Source: UJ101 sp965262705
Lineage (GTDB): Bacteria > Bacteroidota > Bacteroidia > Flavobacteriales > UJ101
Reading direction: 5' to 3'
Length of the DNA stretch: 64,000 bases
Assembly (NCBI GenBank): GCA_965262705.1
Contig: OZ253556.1
Location: 1,798,001 to 1,862,000, forward strand
The notes below the pieces were generated by a model. The model had not been told where the DNA came from and searched no databases. It saw only the letters and a program-made list of their open reading frames with translations. The position numbers and the translations under genes were made by a program. Of the stretch, positions 1-7,825 are shown one piece after another (position 1 is the first letter of the stretch; each line of letters opens with the position of its first letter).

Positions 1-175
1 ACCTTGCAACAATTTTTTCTAAATCGGAAAGTGTAAAATTAATTGAAGCTCTTGCCCGCATGTTTAATTGCTCTACGCCAAAGTACACCGAGTCTGCGCC
101 ATTGTCAATCGCTGCCTGAAGGGATTCAAAATTGCCAGCAGGCGCCATTAATTCTATTGTTCCTCGTTCTGCCAT
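1..175 (-). CDS. peptidase U32 family protein (N-terminal part, cut by window edge)
   Basis: The minus strand encodes about 58 residues starting at ATG 175. They begin MAERGTIELMAPAGNFESLQ and continue with AAIDNGADSVYFGVEQLN and MRARASINFTLSDL. The APAGNFESLQAAI...GADSVYFG pattern is the typical opening of peptidase U32 / collagenase-like proteins (YhbU/YegQ/RlhA group), several of which take part in RNA hydroxylation rather than proteolysis. The rest of the gene lies outside the window, so the subgroup cannot be named. A MITE (214-377) lies just upstream of its start and may carry or disturb its promoter. Confidence 0.85.
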   Translation of the reverse strand, partial: MAERGTIELMAPAGNFESLQAAIDNGADSVYFGVEQLNMRARASINFTLSDLEKIVAR

Positions 176-213
176 CTTTTTTACTCATGATTTAGGGCAA
201 AATTACAAAATTT

Positions 214-377
214 GAGACCGTTGCAAAAAGCACTTTAGCAAAAAAATGCAACGCCCGATAAAAATTAAACGCCGGAGCAACCTTTGGGTTGTGAGGATTT
301 TAATTTTTTGAGAAGGAAGCAGTTTGAAGCTAAATGCTTTGTTTTTCATGCTTTTTTACGTGTTCTGCAACGGTCTC
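214..377 (+). mobile_element. MITE copy 1 (GAGACCGTTGCA family, 164 bp)
   Basis: The element starts GAGACCGTTGCAAAAAGCAC and ends TTCTGCAACGGTCTC, giving near-perfect terminal inverted repeats. It carries the family core: an AAAAATTAAA / TTTTAATTTTT inverted repeat around a CAACCTTTGGGTTG hairpin. The flanks read AATTT on both sides, a likely 5-bp target duplication. It has no coding capacity. It lies between purM and the U32 gene. I define this as the forward orientation. Confidence 0.9.
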
Positions 378-439
378 AATTTATTCTTCTGAAATCTTTA
401 GTTAAGACTGATTTGAACTTCTTTGAGCATTGTATTTTA

Positions 440-486
440 TTCGCGCGCTGACGGGTAGTTGTTAAAATGCTTTTTGAGGTCTCAAG
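440..486 (-). repeat. decayed end of a GAGACC-family MITE
   Basis: A short stretch reads CGCGCTGACGGGTAGTTG followed by TAAAATGCTTTTTGAGGTCTC. It resembles the end type seen at 49770-49809 (CGCTGACTTGTAATTGATAGAG then TTTTTGC...TCTC), with several substitutions. No partner end is visible, so I read it as a remnant. Confidence 0.5.
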
Positions 487-519
487 TTTATTAAATATTT
501 TCACTATAAACCGCTAATC

Positions 520-1530
520 TTAGCTAAAAACGATTTCTTTATTATTTCCTTTTATTATTTCCCCTATTTTGTACGCTTCTTCTTTTTGTAAACGAATCGT
601 TTTTATCAATGATTCTACTTCCTCTTTATTGACGATTAAAATCATTCCTACTCCCATGTTAAAAGTTCCATACATTTCCTGCGAATTTATCCTGCCTCGT
701 TCAGATAAGGCTAACATAATTTCCGGAACATGAATTTTTGACGGATGGATTAAAGCCGTTAAGCCCTTAGGCAAGATGCGAGGAACATTTTCAATTAATC
801 CACCTCCTGTAATATGTGCTATCCCATTTATTGAATGTTTTTTTAAAATAGAAAAAACGATATTTTGATATAGCTTTGTGGGGGTGAGTAAGGTTTCATA
901 AAGCGGCTTTCCGTTAAATTCTTCTTTAAAATCAGTAAATATTTTGCGAATCAATGAAAATCCGTTGCTGTGAAATCCACTTGACGGAAGTGCAATAATC
1001 ACATCTCCTGCTGTTATTTTTGAGCCATCAATGATGGCGTGCCGTTCGACAGCACCTACGCAAAATCCTGCGACATCATAATCCCCCGATGAATACATGC
1101 CCGGCATTTCGGCGGTTTCTCCCCCTATAAGCGCCGTACCGGTTTCTTTACAGGCGTGTACCATCCCCGAAACAATCTCTGCCGCTACTTGCGAATCTAA
1201 CTTTCCACAAGCTAAATAATCCAGAAAGAATAAAGGTTTTGCCCCATGGCATAAAATATCGTTTGCACACATAGCAAAACAATCTATTCCTACGGTGTCA
1301 TATTTTTGTACCTCTATGGCAATTCTAAGTTTAGTGCCTACACCGTCGGTTCCGCTAACCAGAACAGGATTTCTATATCCTTTCAAATCATAAAATGCTC
1401 CAAAACTACCCAATCCATTCAATACATGGTCATTGTGCGTGGCTTGTACTCCAGCCTTTATTTTATCTACCGTTGCGTAACCCTCCTCCTTGTTTACTCC
1501 CGATTCTTTATAAGGATTTGTCCGCTTCAT
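520..1530 (-). CDS. purM: phosphoribosylformylglycinamidine cyclo-ligase (AIR synthetase)
   Basis: PurM closes the imidazole ring in de novo purine synthesis: FGAM + ATP gives AIR + ADP + Pi. The 336-residue protein opens with GVNKEEGYATVDKIK, has the signature VSGTDGVGTKLRIA with GIDCFAMCANDILCHGA, and the glycine-rich loop GGETAEMPGMY, all classic for PurM. The length is close to the bacterial norm (about 345). ATG at 1530 is the natural start. It is the last gene of a minus-strand run panB-hisF-hisIE-purM with gaps of roughly 80-190 bp, so co-transcription is possible but not shown. The cytoplasmic dimer role is inferred from the family. Confidence 0.96.
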   Translation of the reverse strand: MKRTNPYKESGVNKEEGYATVDKIKAGVQATHNDHVLNGLGSFGAFYDLKGYRNPVLVSGTDGVGTKLRIAIEVQKYDTVGIDCFAMCANDILCHGAKPLFFLDYLACGKLDSQVAAEIVSGMVHACKETGTALIGGETAEMPGMYSSGDYDVAGFCVGAVERHAIIDGSKITAGDVIIALPSSGFHSNGFSLIRKIFTDFKEEFNGKPLYETLLTPTKLYQNIVFSILKKHSINGIAHITGGGLIENVPRILPKGLTALIHPSKIHVPEIMLALSERGRINSQEMYGTFNMGVGMILIVNKEEVESLIKTIRLQKEEAYKIGEIIKGNNKEIVFS

Positions 1531-1720
1531 ACAATTAAAATTACTTTTTTTGTTTTGCTAAAATGAAATATCTTCTTCTAAAACAATATCTTTGAAACCG
1601 TTACTTAATTGAGGCGTTCTTCAAAATAAAGATAAAAATGAACCGGACAATACTTTTTATAGAACCCAAATACTTTTTGCAACTGGAAGTAAGTGCTGGC
1701 TAAAGGCTTTATATATTTCA

Positions 1721-2320
1721 TCATTTCTTCTTCGCTCTTGCTTTTAAAATTTTTATTACATCATCGAGAGAAACTTCTTTGGCGTGTAACAAAATTAAGT
1801 AGTGATACAGTAAATCTGCGGATTCATTTAAAAATAACTCTTTATGATTGTCCTTTGCCTCGATAATTAATTCTACTGCCTCCTCACCCACTTTTTGGGC
1901 TATTTTATTGATTCCTTTTGCAAATAAAGACGAGGTATAAGAGTCAGATGAAGGATTTTTCTTCCTTTCTTTAATCAATGCTTCCAAAGTTTGGATAAAG
2001 AATTCTTTCTTTTCATTTTTTTCTGCCCAACAGGTATCTGTGCCTTTATGACAGACCGGACCCTTAGGAATTGCTCGAACCAACAGCGTGTCTCCATCAC
2101 AATCTACCTTGATACTTTGCATATATAAAAAGTTTCCACTCTCTTCTCCTTTTGTCCAAAGCCTTTTTTTTGAACGACTAAAAAAGGTAACTTTCTCATC
2201 TTTTATCGTTTTTTCATACGCTTCTTCATTCATATAACCCAGCATCAAAACCTTGTGCGTTATATAGTCTTGTACAATTGCTGGTACTAAGCCGTTATTT
2301 TTAGCATAATTTATTTCCAT
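1721..2320 (-). CDS. hisIE: bifunctional phosphoribosyl-AMP cyclohydrolase / phosphoribosyl-ATP pyrophosphatase
   Basis: It carries out steps 2 and 3 of histidine synthesis. The N-terminal HisI part (about residues 1-115) has VLMLGYMNEEAYEKT, SRSKKRLWTKGEESGN and the metal-binding DCDGDTLL with GPVCHKGTDTCW. The C-terminal HisE part (about 115-199) has the helical pyrophosphatase motif KVGEEAVELIIEAK and ESADLLYHYLILL. The 199-residue length fits a fused HisIE. It is followed by purM and preceded by hisF, the usual neighbour in a his operon, but no other his gene is present nearby. Confidence 0.96.
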   Translation of the reverse strand: MEINYAKNNGLVPAIVQDYITHKVLMLGYMNEEAYEKTIKDEKVTFFSRSKKRLWTKGEESGNFLYMQSIKVDCDGDTLLVRAIPKGPVCHKGTDTCWAEKNEKKEFFIQTLEALIKERKKNPSSDSYTSSLFAKGINKIAQKVGEEAVELIIEAKDNHKELFLNESADLLYHYLILLHAKEVSLDDVIKILKARAKKK

Positions 2321-2399
2321 TTACTTTATTTTCATTTGAGGATATAAAAACGCTTAAACTTAAAATTAATTATATGTAACACAAAGGTAATCAAATCCT

Positions 2400-3155
2400 T
2401 TATATCCTGACTGTAATGCCTTGATATCTTAAATATTGTTTTAAAACGCTAATATCAATTTCCTTAAAATGAAAAACACTTGCTGCCAATGCTGCATCTG
2501 CTTTTCCTCGTTGAAATGCAGCGGCAAAATGTTCCATTTTTCCTGCACCGCCTGAAGCAATAACCGGTATTTTTAAATTATCAGTTAGTTTAGCCAACGC
2601 CTTCTCAGCAAATCCGGATTTAGTCCCGTCATGATTTATAGAAGTGAACAATATTTCACCTGCGCCGCGTATTGCACTCTCTTCTGCCCATTCAAATAAA
2701 TCCAATTGAGTAGCAATACTCCCTCCAGCCAAATATACAACCCATTTGCCTTCAATTTCTTTGGCATCTATCGCTACCACAATACATTGACTACCAAATT
2801 TTTCAGCTAACCGGTTAATAAGCTCCGGCTCTTTTACCGCTGCTGAGTTAATTGCAATTTTATCTGCCCCGGCTTGTAAAATCTCATACGCATCTTCTAA
2901 TGAGTTAATCCCACCTCCTACCGTAAAAGGGATATTAATTTTTTGTGCTGTTTTTCTAACTAATTGTTGTAAAGTTTTTCGCTTATCAATCGTTGCCGTA
3001 ATATCTAAAAAAACGAGTTCGTCTGCTCCTTGCTGAGAATAAAACTCAGCAAGCGCTGCAGGATCGCCTGCATCACGGAGATCTATAAAATTCACGCCTT
3101 TTACTGTTCGCCCGTCTTTAACATCAAGACAAGGAATAATTCTTTTTGCTAACAT
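2400..3155 (-). CDS. hisF: imidazole glycerol phosphate synthase, cyclase subunit
   Basis: HisF is the cyclase half of IGP synthase; it uses ammonia from HisH to form IGP and AICAR. The start MLAKRIIPCLDVKDGRTVKG is the invariant HisF N terminus with the first catalytic Asp (D11). Further TIM-barrel signatures are PFTVGGGI, ADKIAINSAA, VVAIDAK and PVIASGGAGK. I start it at ATG 3155; an in-frame ATG at 3191 would add 12 residues without family support. HisH and the other his genes are not in the window, so this is a split his locus. Confidence 0.96.
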   Translation of the reverse strand: MLAKRIIPCLDVKDGRTVKGVNFIDLRDAGDPAALAEFYSQQGADELVFLDITATIDKRKTLQQLVRKTAQKINIPFTVGGGINSLEDAYEILQAGADKIAINSAAVKEPELINRLAEKFGSQCIVVAIDAKEIEGKWVVYLAGGSIATQLDLFEWAEESAIRGAGEILFTSINHDGTKSGFAEKALAKLTDNLKIPVIASGGAGKMEHFAAAFQRGKADAALAASVFHFKEIDISVLKQYLRYQGITVRI

Positions 3156-3219
3156 TATAATATTTAATAATTTAAGTGCTTTTCCTAACAAAGAATCAAG
3201 GCGCGGTTAGTCATAAATT

Positions 3220-3264
3220 GAGAACGTTGTAAAAAGCATTTTAGCAATGAAATGCAATGTTCTC
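3220..3264. repeat. minimal GAGACC-family remnant (45 bp)
   Basis: It reads GAGAACGTTGTAAAAAGCAT at one end and ATGCAATGTTCTC at the other: the two family termini with almost the whole interior deleted. It lies between panB and hisF and could form a short hairpin in their transcript. Confidence 0.7.
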
Positions 3265-3268
3265 AAAT

Positions 3269-4075
3269 TTAGTACTGCTCTGTTTTATTAGGATAATCTA
3301 CTGCTTTTACCTCTTTAATATACGTTTTTACCGCCTGGGTAATCTGCTCATCTAAATTCAAATATCGTCGTAAGAATTTAGGGCTGAATCCTTGGGTTAA
3401 GCCCAACATATCGTTAATAACCAAAACCTGTCCGTCAGTACCGCTTCCCGCGCCTATTCCAATAGTTGGAATCGTTAATTGTCGAGAAACTTCGGCAGCT
3501 AATGTTGCCGGAATTTTCTCTAACACGACAGCAAAACAGCCCAATTCTTCTAATAACAAGGCATCTTGTTTTAATTTATTTGCATCCTGCTCTTTTTTTG
3601 CCTGGACAGAATATCCACTCAATTGATGAAAAGACTGAGGGATTAGTCCCAGATGCCCTATCACAGGAATTCCAGCCTTCAAAATGCTCGTTATGCTTTC
3701 TGATATTTCCTTACCCCCTTCCATTTTGACGGCATTAGCGGTTGTCTTTTTCATAATTCGTACCGCCGACGCCAGGGCTTTTTTAGGAGAAGACTGATAA
3801 TAGCCAAACGGAATATCTACTATAACAAAAGCCTGTTTAACCGCTCTGGTAACCGCTTTGGCATGGTAAATAATTTCATCTAAGGTTATAGGAAGCGTAG
3901 ATTCATTTCCTGCAAAAACATTAGAGGCAGAGTCTCCTACCAAAATCGTCTCTATGCCTGCATGGTCTATAAGTTGTGCCGTTGTAAAGTCATACGCCGT
4001 CAGCATGGTAATTTTTTCCTTATTTTTTTTTAACTCACGTAGTGTATTGACCGTTATTTTTTCACGAGTAGGCAT
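3269..4075 (-). CDS. panB: 3-methyl-2-oxobutanoate hydroxymethyltransferase
   Basis: PanB transfers a hydroxymethyl group from methylene-THF to alpha-ketoisovalerate, the first committed step to pantothenate. The sequence has TMLTAYDFTTAQLIDHAGI, the metal-binding VGDSASNV, a VKMEGG motif, PVIGHLGLIPQS and IGIGAGSGTDGQVLV, all diagnostic. I place the start at ATG 4075 (MPTREKITVN, 268 residues); an upstream extension to 4165 would read through the terminus of the MITE at 4138. The C terminus ends five bases before the minimal MITE remnant at 3264. No panC or panD is in the window. Confidence 0.95.
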   Translation of the reverse strand: MPTREKITVNTLRELKKNKEKITMLTAYDFTTAQLIDHAGIETILVGDSASNVFAGNESTLPITLDEIIYHAKAVTRAVKQAFVIVDIPFGYYQSSPKKALASAVRIMKKTTANAVKMEGGKEISESITSILKAGIPVIGHLGLIPQSFHQLSGYSVQAKKEQDANKLKQDALLLEELGCFAVVLEKIPATLAAEVSRQLTIPTIGIGAGSGTDGQVLVINDMLGLTQGFSPKFLRRYLNLDEQITQAVKTYIKEVKAVDYPNKTEQY

Positions 4076-4137
4076 ATTTTTGCTTATTTTAGTGCCAAAA
4101 TTACTTATATTTTTTAAATATTGAACCTTTCGTAAAT

Positions 4138-4368
4138 GAGACCGTTGCAAAAAGCACGCTAACAAAAAAATGCTTGTATTGAGTTTGCCGAAATATAACG
4201 CCCGATAAAAATTAACTGCAAGTCAGCGCAAGCTAAACACCGGAGCAACCTTTTGGTTGTGAGGATTTTAATTTTTTTAGATGGTTACTGAGCCTGTCGA
4301 AGTAAGGAAGCAGTTTGAAGTTAGACGCTTTCTTTTTCATACTTTTTTATGTGTTCTGAAACGGTCTC
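4138..4368 (+). mobile_element. MITE copy (231 bp) with target duplication GTAAAT
   Basis: A full-length forward copy. Both ends are intact (GAGACCGTTGCA... and ...TGAAACGGTCTC), and GTAAAT flanks each side. It contains an extra CTGCAAGTCAGCGCAAGCTA module and a TTACTGAGCCTGTCGAAGT segment that other copies lack, so it is longer than the 164-bp form. It sits between panB and the AI-2E transporter gene. Confidence 0.9.
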
Positions 4369-4407
4369 GTAAATATAAATTAAAGAGAAGAAAGGAAAAT
4401 CCTTGTA

Positions 4408-5505
4408 TTAAATATTTTTGGTAATAGATTGTACCCATTTGAAGTGCCCAAAAAATTCTTTCAGAATAACACGGACTGCCGTGTAAGCCGGTAATGCAAA
4501 TATAACCCCTACGACGCCAAAAAGTGTTCCGCCTACAACGATAACAAGAAAAACTTCCAAGGGGTGAGACTTAACACTGTTTGAAAATATAATGGGCTGG
4601 GTTATAAAATTATCAATAAGTTGAGCGCATAGATAAGCCAATAAGACGTAACCGGTATGAAATAATACCCCCGGCATGAAGTCAAGCCCCTGCCCGATAA
4701 AATGGCTGACTGTTAGAAATATCATTAAAATCCCTCCAATCAAAGGACCTATAAAAGGAATAATATTCAACAATGCACAAAAAAAAGCAATAATCAACGG
4801 GCTGTCAATACCAAAAGAAAATAGAATAATGACATAGATTGTGAACATAATGAAAAACTGAATAATCAACCCGATAAAATAACGAGACAATAAATTATTA
4901 ATTTTATCCAATACATTCTCCAAATGCTTTTCTTCCCTATCAGGAACAAAACTACAGAGCATTTTTTTTATAAACATGCGGTCTTTAAGTAAAAAGAAAG
5001 AAACAAAAAGAACAGAAAGAACTCCTATAAATAAAGAACTTATAATTTCTAACACCCGGTTTAAAAAATTAGGCAATAAGTAGCTGAGTTTATCCATAAG
5101 ATTTTCAGGACTCAATAAACTATTAGATAAACTGATTCCGTATTTTTCAAAATATTTTGTTACTTGATAAATTTGGGTTTGTAAATATTCCTTAAATTCT
5201 TCTCTGTTAAGAAGTGAAAAATTATCTGCCTGCTGAGAAATTAACGGGATAAACCATAGGAAAATAAAAATAATAAGCACTAAGAACAAAAGCATAGTTA
5301 TTAATGCTGCAACCGTATTAGAAAAGCGCAGTTTGCCATTTAAAAATAAAATCAACGGCCGCCCAATAATGGCAATTACTGCAGCAATTCCAAAATATAT
5401 AAAAACAATTTGAATTTTATATAAAAAATAACACAGCAAAAGACTGCCTATAAGACCTAGCGCGCCTTTGATAATCCCTTTCGCTATTCTATCATCTATG
5501 CCCAT
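4408..5505 (-). CDS. AI-2E family transporter (PerM-like permease)
   Basis: A polytopic inner-membrane protein of 365 residues from ATG 5505 (MGIDDRIAKG). Paired hydrophobic segments flank a central soluble stretch (about residues 90-160), then come LSRYFIGLIIQFFIMF, LLNIIPFIGPLIGG and the C-terminal GGTLFGVVGVIFALPAYT, which is the signature of the AI-2E/UPF0118 family. The family exports or passes small molecules; the substrate is unknown here and autoinducer transport should not be assumed. An upstream ATG at 5583 would add 26 residues coming from a decayed repeat, so I reject it. Confidence 0.9.
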   Translation of the reverse strand: MGIDDRIAKGIIKGALGLIGSLLLCYFLYKIQIVFIYFGIAAVIAIIGRPLILFLNGKLRFSNTVAALITMLLFLVLIIFIFLWFIPLISQQADNFSLLNREEFKEYLQTQIYQVTKYFEKYGISLSNSLLSPENLMDKLSYLLPNFLNRVLEIISSLFIGVLSVLFVSFFLLKDRMFIKKMLCSFVPDREEKHLENVLDKINNLLSRYFIGLIIQFFIMFTIYVIILFSFGIDSPLIIAFFCALLNIIPFIGPLIGGILMIFLTVSHFIGQGLDFMPGVLFHTGYVLLAYLCAQLIDNFITQPIIFSNSVKSHPLEVFLVIVVGGTLFGVVGVIFALPAYTAVRVILKEFFGHFKWVQSITKNI

Positions 5506-5526
5506 AAAGCAAAGATAATTAAATAT

Positions 5527-5590
5527 GAAACCTTTGCAAAAAGTATTTGAGCAACTGAAAATCAGTGGAGCTAAAGAGCTCAAAGTGTTT
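5527..5590 (+). repeat. decayed left end of a GAGACC-family element
   Basis: GAAACCTTTGCAAAAAGTAT followed by TTGAGCAACTGAAAATCAG resembles the left terminus plus the CAAGTCAGC module of the family, with many changes. It lies in the divergent intergenic space between the AI-2E gene and thrC. Confidence 0.5.
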
Positions 5591-5685
5591 TTTTAAAACG
5601 TCCTAGATAGTACAATGCACCTGAAAATATTTATGATCACCCACTATATTAGCAACTTTATGTATTTTAGCTGCAATAAAACACC

Positions 5686-6984
5686 ATGAAATTCTACAGC
5701 CTAAACGGACATTCCAAAGAAGTAACTTTTGAGGAAGCGGTTTGCGAGAGTATTGCGCCGGACAACGGACTTTTCTTTCCTAAGACTATCCGGTCGGTCG
5801 ATAATGAGGTCATCCAATCATTCTATGACATGCCGAGAGAGAAAATCGCTTATGAAGCCATAAAACAATTTGTAGGATATTCCATTCCTAAAAGTGAGCT
5901 AAAGAAAATTATTCGAGAGACCTTATCCTTTGAATTTCCCATAGTCAGGCTGCACGATAACATTTATGCCTTGGAACTGTTTCATGGTCCTACCTTGGCT
6001 TTTAAGGATGTAGGCGCACGCTTTATGGCGAGGTGCCTGCGGTATTTCTATTCGAAGAGAAAGCAAAATACCACGATTTTAACAGCTACTTCGGGTGATA
6101 CAGGAGGGGCAGTTGCCAACGGATTTTATGACGTAGAAGGTACGCAGGTGATGATTTTATATCCTAAGGGAAAGGTTAGTCCGCTGCAGGAAAGGCAAAT
6201 GACTACACTTGGCGGGAATATTAAAGCCGTTGCAGTAGAAGGCAGCTTTGATGATTGTCAGGCAATAGTTAAAAAGGCATTTTCAGACGGGAAATTAAAA
6301 AAAAACTACGGGCTGGTTTCTGCAAATTCCATCAACGTTGCCCGATGGCTGCCTCAAATGTTCTATTATATTTTTGCCCTTCAAAAGTTTGAAAATAAAC
6401 CGGTGTTTTTTTCCGTTCCTTCAGGAAATTTTGGAAATATCTGCGCAGGAATGATAGCAAAAAGGATAGGCTTCCCAATAAAGAAATTTATTGCCTCGAA
6501 TAATCGAAATAATGTAGTTCATCGATACCTAAAAACCGGAAAATATCAACCTATAGAAACGATTTCAACTCTCTCAAATGCCATGGATGTAGGTAAGCCG
6601 AGTAATTTTATACGGATTCAGAGGTTGTATAATGATTTTGAACATCTGAAAAAACATCTCACCAGTGAGACGTATAACGATATACAAACATCAGAAGCAT
6701 TGCTAACGGTTAAAAAAAAATATGATTACTTGATGGATACACATGGTGCAATAGGTTACCTGGGAATAAAGGATTATTTAAATAAGGAGCAGAGCAGAGA
6801 GGCGATAGGAATTTTTTTAGAAACTGCTCATCCGGCTAAATTCACTCCTGTAATTGAGCCGATTATACATGAAAAATTAAGAATTCCTAAGGGTTTAGAG
6901 CTACTAATGAAACAAAAAGAATCTACGCATTCTATCCCGGCTGATTATTCTTCATTTCAATCCATATTAAATGAGCTGCTTTAA
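5686..6984 (+). CDS. thrC: threonine synthase
   Basis: ThrC is a PLP enzyme converting O-phosphohomoserine to threonine. The 432-residue protein starts MKFYSLNGHSKEVTFEEAV, the usual N terminus of the long bacterial class. The PLP lysine lies in FHGPTLAFKDVGARF (K107), followed by TATSGDTGGAVANGF and VPSGNFGNICAGM, which bind the cofactor phosphate. In Bacteroidota thrC usually follows thrA and thrB; here it stands alone, with a MITE and IS remnant directly downstream, suggesting local rearrangement. Confidence 0.96.
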   Translation: MKFYSLNGHSKEVTFEEAVCESIAPDNGLFFPKTIRSVDNEVIQSFYDMPREKIAYEAIKQFVGYSIPKSELKKIIRETLSFEFPIVRLHDNIYALELFHGPTLAFKDVGARFMARCLRYFYSKRKQNTTILTATSGDTGGAVANGFYDVEGTQVMILYPKGKVSPLQERQMTTLGGNIKAVAVEGSFDDCQAIVKKAFSDGKLKKNYGLVSANSINVARWLPQMFYYIFALQKFENKPVFFSVPSGNFGNICAGMIAKRIGFPIKKFIASNNRNNVVHRYLKTGKYQPIETISTLSNAMDVGKPSNFIRIQRLYNDFEHLKKHLTSETYNDIQTSEALLTVKKKYDYLMDTHGAIGYLGIKDYLNKEQSREAIGIFLETAHPAKFTPVIEPIIHEKLRIPKGLELLMKQKESTHSIPADYSSFQSILNELL

Positions 6985-7009
6985 AAACAAAAGGTTGAAT
7001 GAACAAAAT

Positions 7010-7220
7010 GAGACTGTTGCAAAAATCACGTTAACAAAAAAATGCTTGTATTGAGCACTTCGGCAAGTTCAGTAACCCCCTGTCGAAATGCAACGCCCGA
7101 TAAAAATTAAACACCAAAGCAACCTTTTGGGTGTGGAGGATTTTAATTTTTTGAGAAGGAAGCAGTTTGAAGCGAGATGTTTTCTTTTTCATACTTTTTT
7201 ATGCGTTCTGCAACAGTCTC
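7010..7220 (+). mobile_element. MITE copy (211 bp) downstream of thrC
   Basis: Forward copy with GAGACTGTTGCA and TGCAACAGTCTC termini; the compensating change (C to T, G to A) in both ends keeps them complementary. It carries the nested palindrome-like segment CACTTCGGCAAGTTCAGTAA at about 7056. No clear target duplication remains. Confidence 0.85.
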
Positions 7221-7314
7221 TCTATATTGAGATCTTTATATTGAGCTGATTTACAGTTGATAGAGTGCTTTTTGCAAGGGGATCAATATATAATTTTCTG
7301 GTTAATAAAAATAT

Positions 7315-7818
7315 AAGACCGTTGCAAGGTAATGAAAGATAGTAGATATAAAAAAAGTGATACTAAACGGCTATTTTATCTAAAGATAGTATATTTATGC
7401 CATGAAAATATAGCATCATCCTAATTTAGCCGATAGTATTTGTGATTTACGCACAAGAAAGATAAAAAAGTCTTTTTTCACTGAGTTAAACCGTTTGTTA
7501 GACTGGGAAAAAATAAGTAAAATAATAGCGGGTCATTATAATAAGGGGAAAAGTGCGACAGGCAGTCCGAGTGATGATGGGTTATTTAGGTTGCTGAGCT
7601 TGTCGAAGTATTATTCAAGATGTGTTTATTACAAACCGGGGATGGATTAAGCGATTACGAAGTGGAAGATATTGCAAGTCATCAAATCAAGATAAAGCAA
7701 AAAAGAGTCCTTTAATGGTTCAAAAAAGAGATAGAAATAAAAAAAGTTTATCATAATCTCCTAAAAATAACTCCCGAAAACACTATCCTAAAAAAACATT
7801 AAGTTTTGCAATGGTCTT
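7315..7818 (+). mobile_element. degenerate IS5-type insertion sequence (504 bp, internally deleted)
   Basis: The ends read AAGACCGTTGCAA and TTGCAATGGTCTT, inverted repeats with one mismatch. Between them the plus strand (about 7413-7715, with a frame break) translates to ELNRLLDWEKISKII, HYNKGKSATGSPSDDG and then MCLLQTGDGLSDYEVEDI. This is the N-terminal region of IS5-family transposases of Bacteroidota; the DDE domain is absent. A 20-bp segment TTGCTGAGCTTGTCGAAGTA has been inserted in the coding remnant. The termini resemble those of the GAGACC MITEs, which makes this element their likely parent type. The left end of a second copy is at 52566-52652. Confidence 0.75.
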
Positions 7819-7825
7819 AATTTAT

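Noticed and set aside
4076..4165. N-terminal extension of PanB
   Set aside because: The extra 30 codons come in part from the MITE terminus (ACFLQRSH) and do not belong to the family.
7811..7825. Upstream ATG for the exo/endonuclease/phosphatase-fold protein
   Set aside because: It lies inside the terminal inverted repeat of the IS remnant; ATG 7826 gives a standard MKKH start before the first membrane segment.
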